This document shows positions 1 to 6,803 of a stretch of 43,407 bases of DNA, piece after piece. The notes beneath the pieces are model-generated. The model made no database searches. It was given only the letters and a program-made list of their open reading frames with translations, and had not been told where the DNA came from. The stretch spans positions 1 to 43,407 of the forward strand of contig JBDLTZ010000310.1 in assembly GCA_039805565.1 (NCBI GenBank), written 5' to 3'. How positions within the stretch are numbered: the first letter of the stretch is position 1; each line of letters opens with the position of its first letter. This stretch comes from CALJIC01 sp039805565 (GTDB lineage: Bacteria; Chloroflexota; Chloroflexia; Chloroflexales; Roseiflexaceae). Position numbers and translations under genes: made by a program.

Positions 1-780
1 GCCCACACCGACGCCCTGTCGGACTACGATGTTATCCTTGTCGTGCGCGATATCTGTCCTCTGGTGGCCGATCACGCCTGGCTAGGCGACTTCGGCGACG
101 TCCTTGTGGCCTTCTGGGACCCGATCCACCCCGATCCGATCTTCGGGATCGACCAGTCGGGCAATGTGGTCCAGTATGCCGATGGCCTGAAGATCGACTT
201 CACCCTCTGGCCTGAGGCCATGCTCGATCGGATCGCCGTGGCCGCGAGGCTCCCCGAGGAGCTTGATGCGGGCTACCGAGTGCTGCTCGACAAGGATGGG
301 GCGGCGGCCCTCCTGGCCCCGCCGACCTACGCTGCGTACGTGCCTCAGTGCCCCACTGAGGCCGCCTACCAGACCTGGGTCAACGATTTTCTGACCGATC
401 CCCCCTATGTCGCCAAGTGCCTGTGGCGCGACGAGTTGCTGCCCGCGAAGTGGTGTCTGGACCACGACATGAAGTACGTCTACCTGCGGCAGATGCTTGA
501 GTGGTGGGTGGGGAGCGACGAGGGGTGGTCGCGCCCCGTCGGCTCGCTGGGAAAAGGGCTGAAGAAGCGTCTGCCGGGGCGAATCTGGGTTCAGCTGGAG
601 GAAACCTACGTGGGGGCGGAGTTGCAGGAGCAGTGGGAGGCGCTTGAGCGCACAATGGCGCTGTTCCGCGAGGTCGCGGTGGAGGTGGGAGATCGTCTGG
701 GATACAGCTACCCCCACGATCTGCACCGGCGCGTCCAGGCGTATGTCGAGCAGATCCGGCGGATGCCGCCCACGCGCTGA
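1..780 (+). CDS. Aminoglycoside 6-adenylyltransferase family protein (5' end outside window)
   Basis: The frame is open from base 1, so the true start lies upstream; an internal ATG at 43 would cut away the active site. The first residues contain SDYDVILVV, which fits the nucleotidyltransferase D-x-D metal site. Further on, LWRDELLPAKWCLD, the MLEWWVG block and GSLGKGLKKRLP match the C-terminal part of ANT(6)/AadK-type enzymes (Adenyl_transf family). Such enzymes transfer AMP to the 6-hydroxyl of streptomycin, but environmental homologues often have unknown substrates, so resistance is not implied. The gene ends at a TGA about 300 bp before parA and has no operon partner in view. Confidence 0.8.
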   Translation, partial: AHTDALSDYDVILVVRDICPLVADHAWLGDFGDVLVAFWDPIHPDPIFGIDQSGNVVQYADGLKIDFTLWPEAMLDRIAVAARLPEELDAGYRVLLDKDGAAALLAPPTYAAYVPQCPTEAAYQTWVNDFLTDPPYVAKCLWRDELLPAKWCLDHDMKYVYLRQMLEWWVGSDEGWSRPVGSLGKGLKKRLPGRIWVQLEETYVGAELQEQWEALERTMALFREVAVEVGDRLGYSYPHDLHRRVQAYVEQIRRMPPTR

Positions 781-874
781 CGGCTTTGGCGTCGAGTGCG
801 GCGAGCAGGATGCGTGATAGTCATGCTGGCGGTCCCTGAGCCGGAACCCTCTGCTAGCAAGAACAACCCACGCG

Positions 875-883
875 TGCTACAAT
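875..883 (+). promoter_or_regulatory. Extended -10 promoter candidate for parAB
   Basis: TGCTACAAT fits the extended -10 form TGn-TANAAT. No good -35 is seen 17 bp upstream. Transcription would start near 890, giving parAB a leader of roughly 200 nt that includes both parS-like sites. Confidence 0.45.
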
Positions 884-1047
884 TGTCCTGCGAGAGCTCT
901 ACCCAGGACAGTCCCTTTGGCCGAGATGAGCACCCCTACACGCTGGTGATGTGTGGCTGCTTTAGACGGCACGCTATCATCCTGTGCAGCACTGTCATCC
1001 GGCGATGTCAGCACGGTGAGTCGGCTGCTCGTCGAACTCGGCCCATC

Positions 1048-1063
1048 TGTAAAACGTGAAACA
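1048..1063 (+). promoter_or_regulatory. parS-like site 1
   Basis: TGTAAAACGTGAAACA matches 13 of 16 positions of the canonical chromosomal parS TGTTTCACGTGAAACA. The right half is perfect and the three mismatches (positions 4-6) are all in the left half. It lies just before parA, a usual place for ParB loading sites. Confidence 0.55.
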
Positions 1064-1085
1064 GCCGCTCGACTCGGCTTGGGTT

Positions 1086-1101
1086 TGTAAAACGTGAAAC
1101 A
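1086..1101 (+). promoter_or_regulatory. parS-like site 2, overlapping the upstream parA start
   Basis: This is an exact second copy of the 16-mer at 1048-1063, with a 38-bp start-to-start distance. It carries the same three departures from consensus, which suggests a lineage-specific variant, not random decay. It contains the GTG at 1094, so ParB binding could repress parAB, or the true parA start is further downstream. Confidence 0.55.
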
Positions 1102-1897
1102 GTCACCTCAGGAACAGCAGACCTATGTGATCGCTATCGCGAACCAGAAGGGCGGTGTCGGCAAAACGACGACAGCCGTTAATCTGGCGGGCGAGCTCGC
1201 GCGGCGAGGCCAGCAGGTACTGCTCATCGACTGCGACCCCCAGGGGAACGCCACCACAAGCTTGGGCATCCCAAAGCGCGATCTGAAGGTCACGTCCTAC
1301 GACGTGATCACCGGGCTCGTTGGGCTCGACGCCGCCATCCGGCCGACAGGACGCCCCGGCTTCGACCTCGTGCCCGCCAATGAAGATCTTGCGGGCGCTA
1401 TGATTGAGCTCACCGCCGTCGAGCGCCGTGAGTGGCAGCTATCCGACGCGATCGGCAAGGTCAAAGGGTATGACTTCGTCCTACTCGACTGCCCGCCGTC
1501 GCTTGGCCTCCTGACTCTCAACGCCCTGTGTGCCACCCGCGGTGTGCTCATCCCGCTGCAGTGCGAGTACCTTGCCCTCGAAGGGCTCGCCCAGCTCAAG
1601 GGTACGATCGAGCGCGTCCGCGACCACTTCAACCCGCAACTCGCCATTACCGGCGTGGTGATGACGATGTACGACGGGCGCACCAACCTCGCGCAGCAGG
1701 TGGTCGAGGAGGTGCGACGCTACTTCCCCCAGCGGATCTTCAACACCCTCATCCCGCGCAGCGTGCGCATCAGCGAAGCCCCCAGCTACGGCCAGACCAT
1801 CGCCGAATACGACCCGCACAGCCGCGCGGCCCAGGCCTACGCCGCGCTCGCCGACGAAGTCCTGCGGCGCGTAGGGAAGAAAGCAATAGCATCATGA
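1094..1897 (+). CDS. parA: ParA chromosome-partitioning ATPase
   Basis: 267 aa from GTG 1094. The deviant Walker A KGGVGKTT lies at residues 19-26 (signature Lys19, catalytic Lys24). Walker B-like FVLLDCPPSLGLLTLNAL and the FNTLIPRSVRISEAPSYG block are typical of chromosomal ParA/Soj. It binds DNA as an ATP dimer and is driven by ParB to segregate origins. GTG 1094 sits in a parS-like site and has no SD; GTG 1127, giving VIAIANQKGG as the N-terminus with AGGA upstream, is a reasonable alternative. The stop overlaps the parB start by 4 bp (ATGA), indicating translational coupling. Confidence 0.95.
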   Translation: MKQSPQEQQTYVIAIANQKGGVGKTTTAVNLAGELARRGQQVLLIDCDPQGNATTSLGIPKRDLKVTSYDVITGLVGLDAAIRPTGRPGFDLVPANEDLAGAMIELTAVERREWQLSDAIGKVKGYDFVLLDCPPSLGLLTLNALCATRGVLIPLQCEYLALEGLAQLKGTIERVRDHFNPQLAITGVVMTMYDGRTNLAQQVVEEVRRYFPQRIFNTLIPRSVRISEAPSYGQTIAEYDPHSRAAQAYAALADEVLRRVGKKAIAS

Positions 1898-2841
1898 CCA
1901 GGAAACGCGGCGGTCTCGGCAGCGGGCTTGGGGCCCTGATCCCCAACGACAGCGACCAGCAGCCCGGCGTGCGCAGCGTGCCGGTGGACAGCATCCGCCA
2001 GAACCCGCGCCAGCCGCGCACCCAGTTCGACGAAGAGGCGCTCACCGAGCTCGCCGCCTCGATCCGCGAGCACGGCATCATTCAGCCCCTGATTGTCAGC
2101 GAGAGCGAGCCCGGCTCCTACCTGCTCGTCGCCGGTGAGCGCCGCTGGCGAGCGTCTCAGCGCGCCGGGCTTGAACGCGTGCCCGTCATCATCCGCGAGA
2201 CCTCGCCCCAGCAGTTGCTCGAGCTCGCGCTGATCGAAAACGTTCAGCGCGCCGATCTCAACCCGCTCGAGGAGGCCCATGCCTTCCAGGCGCTCAAGGA
2301 CGAGTTCGGACTGAGCGACGACGAGATCGCAAAACGCCTCGCCATCACCAGCCGCGTCACCGTCACGAACACTCGCCGCCTCCTGCGCCTGCCCGACCCC
2401 GCCAAGGCGGCGATCGTCTCCGGCCAGATCAGCGCCGGCCACGGTCGCGCCATCCTCAAGCTCGAGGGCGACGAGCAGCAGATCGCCGCGCTCCATGCCA
2501 TCCTCGATGGCGGGCTCAACGTCCGTGACGCCGAGCGGCTCGGTGAGACGGCGCTTCAGCTCGGCGGCGATGTGGCCGGAGCGCTGGAGCGTATGCGAGC
2601 CGCGCCGGCCGTCCTGGGAGGGCGCGATGACATGGCGGCCGCGAAGCGCCCACGCCCCGCCACCTCCCGCGAGGAGCAGGCCCTCTCGGCAGATGATCAA
2701 GCCGTCCAGCGAGAGATGATGGACGTGCTCGGCACGCCAGTGCGGCTCTCGCGCACCGAGAAGGAGCTGCGTGTCACAATCACCTTCTACGACGATGAGA
2801 AGCTCCAAGAGTTTTTCGATCTGCTTAACAGCGCGCGGTAG
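1894..2841 (+). CDS. parB: ParB chromosome-partitioning CTPase / parS-binding protein
   Basis: 315 aa starting at the ATG that overlaps the parA stop; a longer open frame from 1528 is an artefact of the parA overlap. The N-terminus RGGLGSGLGALIP is the usual Soj-interacting segment. GERRWRA (residues 81-87) and ENVQRADLNPLEEA are the CTP-binding motifs, followed by a helix-turn-helix region (LSDDEIAKRLAITSRVTVTN) and a C-terminal dimerisation domain. It loads at parS, spreads as a CTP clamp and stimulates ParA. The parS-like 16-mers upstream of parA are its probable targets. The linker around residues 230-265 is charged and variable, as is common. Confidence 0.95.
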   Translation: MTRKRGGLGSGLGALIPNDSDQQPGVRSVPVDSIRQNPRQPRTQFDEEALTELAASIREHGIIQPLIVSESEPGSYLLVAGERRWRASQRAGLERVPVIIRETSPQQLLELALIENVQRADLNPLEEAHAFQALKDEFGLSDDEIAKRLAITSRVTVTNTRRLLRLPDPAKAAIVSGQISAGHGRAILKLEGDEQQIAALHAILDGGLNVRDAERLGETALQLGGDVAGALERMRAAPAVLGGRDDMAAAKRPRPATSREEQALSADDQAVQREMMDVLGTPVRLSRTEKELRVTITFYDDEKLQEFFDLLNSAR

Positions 2842-3047
2842 ACCAGGCAGGTGAGAGCGCCTGAAAGGGGCGGGCAGTGCGGCTGAACGACAGAGGCCCA
2901 CGAAAGCGCTGAGCCGGGAAGACCGAATGCCCTATGATCCCGCTGCGCTCTGCGACCCAAAAACTCTGCTCGTTGCTATCGAATATGTGGTACCTTTGAG
3001 CTTCGCCGGTTCTGTACCGCGCTACACATAAGGAGCACACAGGACTC

Positions 3048-3950
3048 ATGATTGTCGCCTTCGGCAACCCGGTCTACGACTATATCAAAACCCCGATGAT
3101 CACCACAGGTGAGCGCGTGCTCTCGGGCGGCTCGACAAACAGCTGTCTGGCCCTCACCAGGCTTGGCCAGAAGACCGCACTCGTCGGGCGGGTCGGGGAG
3201 GACTACCACGCGCGCTTCATCGCCGATGTCCAGCGCTATGGCATCACGCCCTTCGTGCAGCGCTGCGAGCAGACCGGCGGGTTCAGTTTGATCTACGATG
3301 CCCGCGGCGACCGCACCCTCGACATCCTTGGCGTCGCTGATCCCATCGAGCAGGTGCCCGACGCCTGCGCCGCTGCCCCAGCTCTGCTCGTCGGCCCGAT
3401 CCTGCAGGAGACCCCGCTCGCCCTGATCGAGCGCATCCACGCGGCCGGCGACGCGCCAATCTTCCTCGACCCGCAGGGCCTCATGCGCCGCATCGGCGCC
3501 GAGGGACGTATCGAGCACTACCTGCCCGACGACTTTGACGCCATCGCACCGCTGTGTCACGTCATCAAGGCGAATGAGGTCGAGGCCCGCATTATCACCG
3601 GCGTCGACCCGCGCGCCGACGGCGCCGAGGCCGTCCGCCGCCTCAAGGCCCGCGGCTGCGCGATTGCCGTCGTCACCCTCGCCGAGGCCGGCTCGCTGAT
3701 CGACGACGGTCGGCGGCAGTATGTCATCCCACCCTACGCCACCGAGGCGCTGGACCCCACCGGCGCCGGGGATACCTACATGGCCGGATTTGTGTACGCC
3801 TACCTGCGCGACCCGGGCGACCTCTATGCGGCCGGCTGTTACGGCTCGGCGACGGCGTCCATCTGGATCGAGCACACCGGCCCCGATGCGCCGATCACAG
3901 TCGAGGAGGTCGAGCGGAGAGCGTCTACCCTGATCCCGACAAGGAGCTGA
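3048..3950 (+). CDS. PfkB/ribokinase-family sugar (or polyol) kinase
   Basis: 300 aa. The N-terminal GNPVYDY and GGSTNSCLALTRLG form the substrate-binding start of the fold. The C-terminal DPTGAGDTYMAGF is PfkB signature 2, with the catalytic Asp and anion hole. AGGAG at 3031-3035 precedes ATG 3048. The substrate cannot be read from sequence. It lies 6 bp before a CDP-alcohol phosphatidyltransferase and is surely co-transcribed with it. A kinase making a phosphorylated polyol for that enzyme, such as inositol phosphate, is an attractive but unproven reading; adenosine or a simple sugar are alternatives. Confidence 0.88.
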   Translation: MIVAFGNPVYDYIKTPMITTGERVLSGGSTNSCLALTRLGQKTALVGRVGEDYHARFIADVQRYGITPFVQRCEQTGGFSLIYDARGDRTLDILGVADPIEQVPDACAAAPALLVGPILQETPLALIERIHAAGDAPIFLDPQGLMRRIGAEGRIEHYLPDDFDAIAPLCHVIKANEVEARIITGVDPRADGAEAVRRLKARGCAIAVVTLAEAGSLIDDGRRQYVIPPYATEALDPTGAGDTYMAGFVYAYLRDPGDLYAAGCYGSATASIWIEHTGPDAPITVEEVERRASTLIPTRS

Positions 3951-3956
3951 GACGCC

Positions 3957-4562
3957 ATGTTGCCGATCCTCGCCCGCTTCCGCGGCCTCTATGAGCAGAC
4001 GACCATTCCGCTCGGAAAGATCTGCCTGCGCCTCGGCATCACGCCCGATATGCTGACGATCACCAGCCTTGTGGCGGGCGGTCTCGCGGCCTATGTCACT
4101 GCGCGCGGCGCGTTCTGGTGGGGCATCGCCCTCATCCTGGTCATGGGCATGTTCGATATGCTCGATGGCGCAACCGCCCGCGCCGGCGGGACGGCCAACC
4201 CCTTCGGCACGGTGTTTGACCATGTCGTGGACCGCTACGCCGAGTTTCTGATTCTGCTCGGCGTGATGATGAGCGGCGCCGTCAATCCTGGCTGGGCGAT
4301 GTTCTCGCTCTTCGGTATGATTATGGCAAGCTACGTGCGCGCCCGCGCCGAGTCCACTGGCCTCGTCAGCTCGTGCAACGTCGGCTTCGCCGGTCGCCAG
4401 GAGAAGCTCGCCCTGCTGATGCTCGGCATGCTGCTCCAGCCCATGTTCCCCGAGCTGCGCCTCCTCGAGTGGGGCGTCATCGCCGTCGGCGTGGCCTCCC
4501 ATATCACTGCTGTCCAGCGCTTGCTTTACACCCGCCGCGTGATCCTGGACGCTAAACGCTGA
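3957..4562 (+). CDS. CDP-alcohol phosphatidyltransferase family membrane enzyme
   Basis: 201 aa. The CDP-OH signature D-x2-DG-x2-AR-x8-G-x3-D-x3-D is complete, beginning DMLDGATAR and ending FDHVVDR. About five or six hydrophobic segments surround it. Family members join a CDP-activated lipid with an alcohol (glycerol-phosphate, inositol-phosphate, serine) on the cytoplasmic membrane. AAGGAG at 3941-3946 serves ATG 3957, 6 bp after the kinase stop. The specificity is not readable; phosphatidylinositol-type synthesis is plausible because such lipids occur in Chloroflexia. The stop TGA at 4560-4562 is the first triplet of a heptad array, and an intrinsic terminator follows. Confidence 0.88.
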   Translation: MLPILARFRGLYEQTTIPLGKICLRLGITPDMLTITSLVAGGLAAYVTARGAFWWGIALILVMGMFDMLDGATARAGGTANPFGTVFDHVVDRYAEFLILLGVMMSGAVNPGWAMFSLFGMIMASYVRARAESTGLVSSCNVGFAGRQEKLALLMLGMLLQPMFPELRLLEWGVIAVGVASHITAVQRLLYTRRVILDAKR

Positions 4563-4608
4563 ACGACGAAGGACGACCGACAAAGGACGAAGGACGACCG
4601 ATGAAGGA
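4560..4608 (+). repeat. Heptad array (CGAAGGA type), seven units, starting at a stop codon
   Basis: Seven 7-bp units such as TGAACGA, CGAAGGA and CGACCGA run in one phase. The first unit's TGA is the stop of the CDP-alcohol phosphatidyltransferase gene. The array runs straight into the terminator hairpin. Confidence 0.8.
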
Positions 4609-4638
4609 GGAGGATACGAATTCCTCCTCTATTTTATT
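4607..4638 (+). terminator. Intrinsic terminator after the kinase/CDP-alcohol transferase operon
   Basis: GAGGAGGA (4607-4614) pairs with TCCTCCTC (4622-4629) around a 7-nt loop and is followed by TATTTTATT, an adequate U-tract. Confidence 0.8.
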
Positions 4639-4652
4639 GCTCAGCGCTCACT

Positions 4653-4753
4653 GGTTCATCCGATACAAACCGTGTCACTCTGAGCGCAGCGAAGAGTCCC
4701 TGCCAGAGATGCTTCGCTACGCTCAGCATGACAAAGGACCCGGTAGATGAACC
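4653..4753. repeat. 101-bp palindromic MITE/REP-like element, copy 1
   Basis: The ends are terminal inverted repeats, GGTTCATC and GATGAACC. An inner palindrome pairs GAGCGCAGCGAAG with CTTCGCTACGCTC. It aligns without gaps to 12632-12732, about 80 percent identical by my count, and the core is nearly identical. It has no coding capacity. A transposase acting in trans would be needed for movement; none is in the window. Confidence 0.8.
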
Positions 4754-4761
4754 CTGCACAT

Positions 4762-4803
4762 CTCAAGACTCAAGACTCAGCCCTCACGACTCCCCTCTCG
4801 CCC
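4762..4803 (+). repeat. Heptad array (CTCAAGA type), six units
   Basis: Units beginning CTC (CTCAAGA twice, CTCAGCC, CTCACGA and two more degenerate ones) stand directly upstream of the recN promoter. Confidence 0.75.
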
Positions 4804-4807
4804 CATG

Positions 4808-4816
4808 TGGTACAAT
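4808..4816 (+). promoter_or_regulatory. Extended -10 promoter of recN
   Basis: TGGTACAAT fits the extended -10. No -35 match is seen; the position it would take is occupied by the heptad array. Predicted start is near 4823, about 40 nt before ATG 4862. No SOS box is evident. Confidence 0.55.
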
Positions 4817-4861
4817 TTTGCTAGTCTGTTTCGTCAGAATGAAGCTTCCTGCGTCACTCAC

Positions 4862-6727
4862 ATGCTGCTTGAGCTCAATATCAGCGATTTCGCGATCATC
4901 GACCGGCTAAGCCTGCGCCTGTCCGATGGGTTCAATGTGCTCACCGGCGAGACGGGCGCTGGTAAGTCGATTATCATCGATGCGCTCGGCACCCTTCGCG
5001 GCGAGCGCACCGACCCGACGTTCGTCCGCGCCGGCTCCGACCGCGCCAGAGTCGAGGGCGTCTTCAGCATGGATGACCGGCCGGATATCGGCCCCTTGCT
5101 CGAGGAGTACGGACTCTGGGACGGTGAGGACGAGCAGATCATCCTCTCGCGCGAGATCAACCGCGAGAGCGGCCGCAGCGTCGCGCGCATCAACGGCCGC
5201 GCCGTCAGCAGCGCCGTCCTGCGCGAGATCGGCGGCCGCCTGGTCGATATCCACGGTCAGCACGAGGGGCTCTCGCTCTTCAACACCCGCACCCACGGCG
5301 AGATGCTCGACCGCTACGGGGGGCTGATCGCGCTCCGCGATCAGGTGGCCGAGAAGGTCACCCAGCTGCGCCTCGTGCGCGACGAGCTGAGCGCCCTCAG
5401 GACCGCCGCCGCCAGCCGGGCCGAGCGGATCGAGGAGCTGCGCTTTCTGCTCGAGGACGTCCAGGCGGCGAAGCTCCGCCCCGGCGAGGAGGAGGATCTG
5501 CTGCGCGAGCGCGCCCTCGTCCAGAACGGCGCCCGCATCACCGACCTGGTGGTGTCGGCCTACGGCGCGCTCTACGCCGGCGAGGAGACCGGCCGCAAGT
5601 CCGGCCGCCCGATCGTCGAGTCGCTCGGGGCCGTCAGCGCCTCACTCGCCGAGCTTGCCAAGCTCGACCCCTCGCTCGAGCGCACCGCCGAGCAGGCCGG
5701 CGAGCTCCTCTACGCCGCCGAGGACCTGGCCGCCACCGTGCGCGCCTACCGCGACGCCATGGAGTTCGACTCGTCCCGCCTCGACGCGATTGAGGACCGG
5801 CTCACTCTCCTGCGCGACATGCAGCGGAAGTACCGCGCCACCATCGAGCAGATCGTCGAGCGCGCCGCCTCCGCCGCGTCGGAGATCGAGCGCCTCACTC
5901 ACAGCGAGGAGCACCTGGCGGACCTCGAGGCGAATGAGCAGCGCCTGCTCACCGAGATCGGCCGGCTCGCCGGGGAGCTCTCCGCGCGCCGGCGCGCCGT
6001 GGCCGACGAGCTCGCCCGCGCCGTCGAGGGGGCCGTGCGTGACCTGGCCATGCCACACGTGCGCTTCTTCGTGAACCTCGGCAGGGTGGAGGACCCCGAG
6101 GGGGTGCCGGTGGTGGACCAGGCGCCGAGGACCAGCGACCAAGGCGGGGTTTCGGCCGCCGAAGATGTGGAGGGTGCGCCGGACCGTCCTTCCTCCTCGG
6201 CCCCTCGCCGGTGGTCGTTCGACAAGACCGGCATCGACCGGATCGAGTTCCTGCTCTCCCCCAACCCCGGTGAGCCGCTCAAGCCTCTGGCCCGCATCGC
6301 CTCGGGCGGTGAGAGCGCCCGCCTGCTGCTTGCTCTCAAGTCGATCCTCTCGCGCGTCGACGAGGTGCCTACCCTGATCTTCGATGAGGTCGACGTCGGT
6401 GTGGGCGGTCGCGCCGGCCAGGTGGTGGGCGAGAAGCTCTGGAGTATCAGCGAGCAGCACCAGGTGATCTGCATCACCCACCTGCCGCAGGTCGCCGCGT
6501 TCGGTGACGCTCACTACGCGATCGCCAAGATGGTGAGCGACAACCGCACCCGCACCGCGATCCAGAACCTCTCCAATGAGCAGCGCACCGAGGAGATCGC
6601 CGCCATGCTGGACGGCGTCCCGGTGAGCGACCACAGCCGGCGCAGCGCAGGCGAGATGCTCGACCGGGCGCGGGCCTTCAAGCAGCGCAGCGGCCGCGAG
6701 TTGGCGCAGGCTGCGCTCCTTTCGTAG
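4862..6727 (+). CDS. recN: DNA repair protein RecN (SMC-like ATPase)
   Basis: 621 aa from ATG 4862, where homology begins (LLELNISDFAIID); an in-frame ATG at 4805 lies before the -10 and was rejected. Walker A GETGAGKS is at residues 29-36. A long coiled-coil follows, then the signature IASGGESARLLLALK and Walker B TLIFDEVDVGVGG. RecN acts in double-strand-break repair and sister-chromatid cohesion. Residues about 415-452 are a low-complexity insert (from EDPEG to SSSAPRRW). Its DNA includes a faint heptad series at 6116-6143 (GACCAAG-like), resembling the repeat family seen inside the SNF2 gene. No clear SD precedes the start. Confidence 0.95.
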   Translation: MLLELNISDFAIIDRLSLRLSDGFNVLTGETGAGKSIIIDALGTLRGERTDPTFVRAGSDRARVEGVFSMDDRPDIGPLLEEYGLWDGEDEQIILSREINRESGRSVARINGRAVSSAVLREIGGRLVDIHGQHEGLSLFNTRTHGEMLDRYGGLIALRDQVAEKVTQLRLVRDELSALRTAAASRAERIEELRFLLEDVQAAKLRPGEEEDLLRERALVQNGARITDLVVSAYGALYAGEETGRKSGRPIVESLGAVSASLAELAKLDPSLERTAEQAGELLYAAEDLAATVRAYRDAMEFDSSRLDAIEDRLTLLRDMQRKYRATIEQIVERAASAASEIERLTHSEEHLADLEANEQRLLTEIGRLAGELSARRRAVADELARAVEGAVRDLAMPHVRFFVNLGRVEDPEGVPVVDQAPRTSDQGGVSAAEDVEGAPDRPSSSAPRRWSFDKTGIDRIEFLLSPNPGEPLKPLARIASGGESARLLLALKSILSRVDEVPTLIFDEVDVGVGGRAGQVVGEKLWSISEQHQVICITHLPQVAAFGDAHYAIAKMVSDNRTRTAIQNLSNEQRTEEIAAMLDGVPVSDHSRRSAGEMLDRARAFKQRSGRELAQAALLS

Positions 6728-6748
6728 CCATAGGTCAGACATCACGAC

Positions 6749-6783
6749 GGGGTGATCGAGTCTGGACTCGAAAACCCCCTTTG
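6749..6783 (+). terminator. Hairpin between recN and the Wzy-like gene, possible terminator
   Basis: GGGGT (6749-6753) pairs with ACCCC (6774-6778) around an inner stem CGAGTC/GACTCG. Only a short T run (6780-6783) follows, so efficiency is uncertain. Confidence 0.4.
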
Positions 6784-6803
6784 CTACGTGCCTCGCGCGC
6801 AGC

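Larger units (their letters stand above)
781..1093. other. Intergenic region upstream of parA with promoter and parS-like repeats
   Basis: No convincing gene is present. It holds an extended -10 candidate at 875-883 and two parS-like 16-mers, the second of which runs into the annotated parA start. A frame open from 796 to 1059 has a biased, Cys/Arg-rich translation, no ribosome binding site and ends inside the first parS-like site, so it was not called. Confidence 0.6.

Noticed and set aside
796..1059. Open frame of 87 codons between the nucleotidyltransferase and parA
   Set aside because: Biased composition, no SD, ends inside a parS-like site and no recognisable fold.
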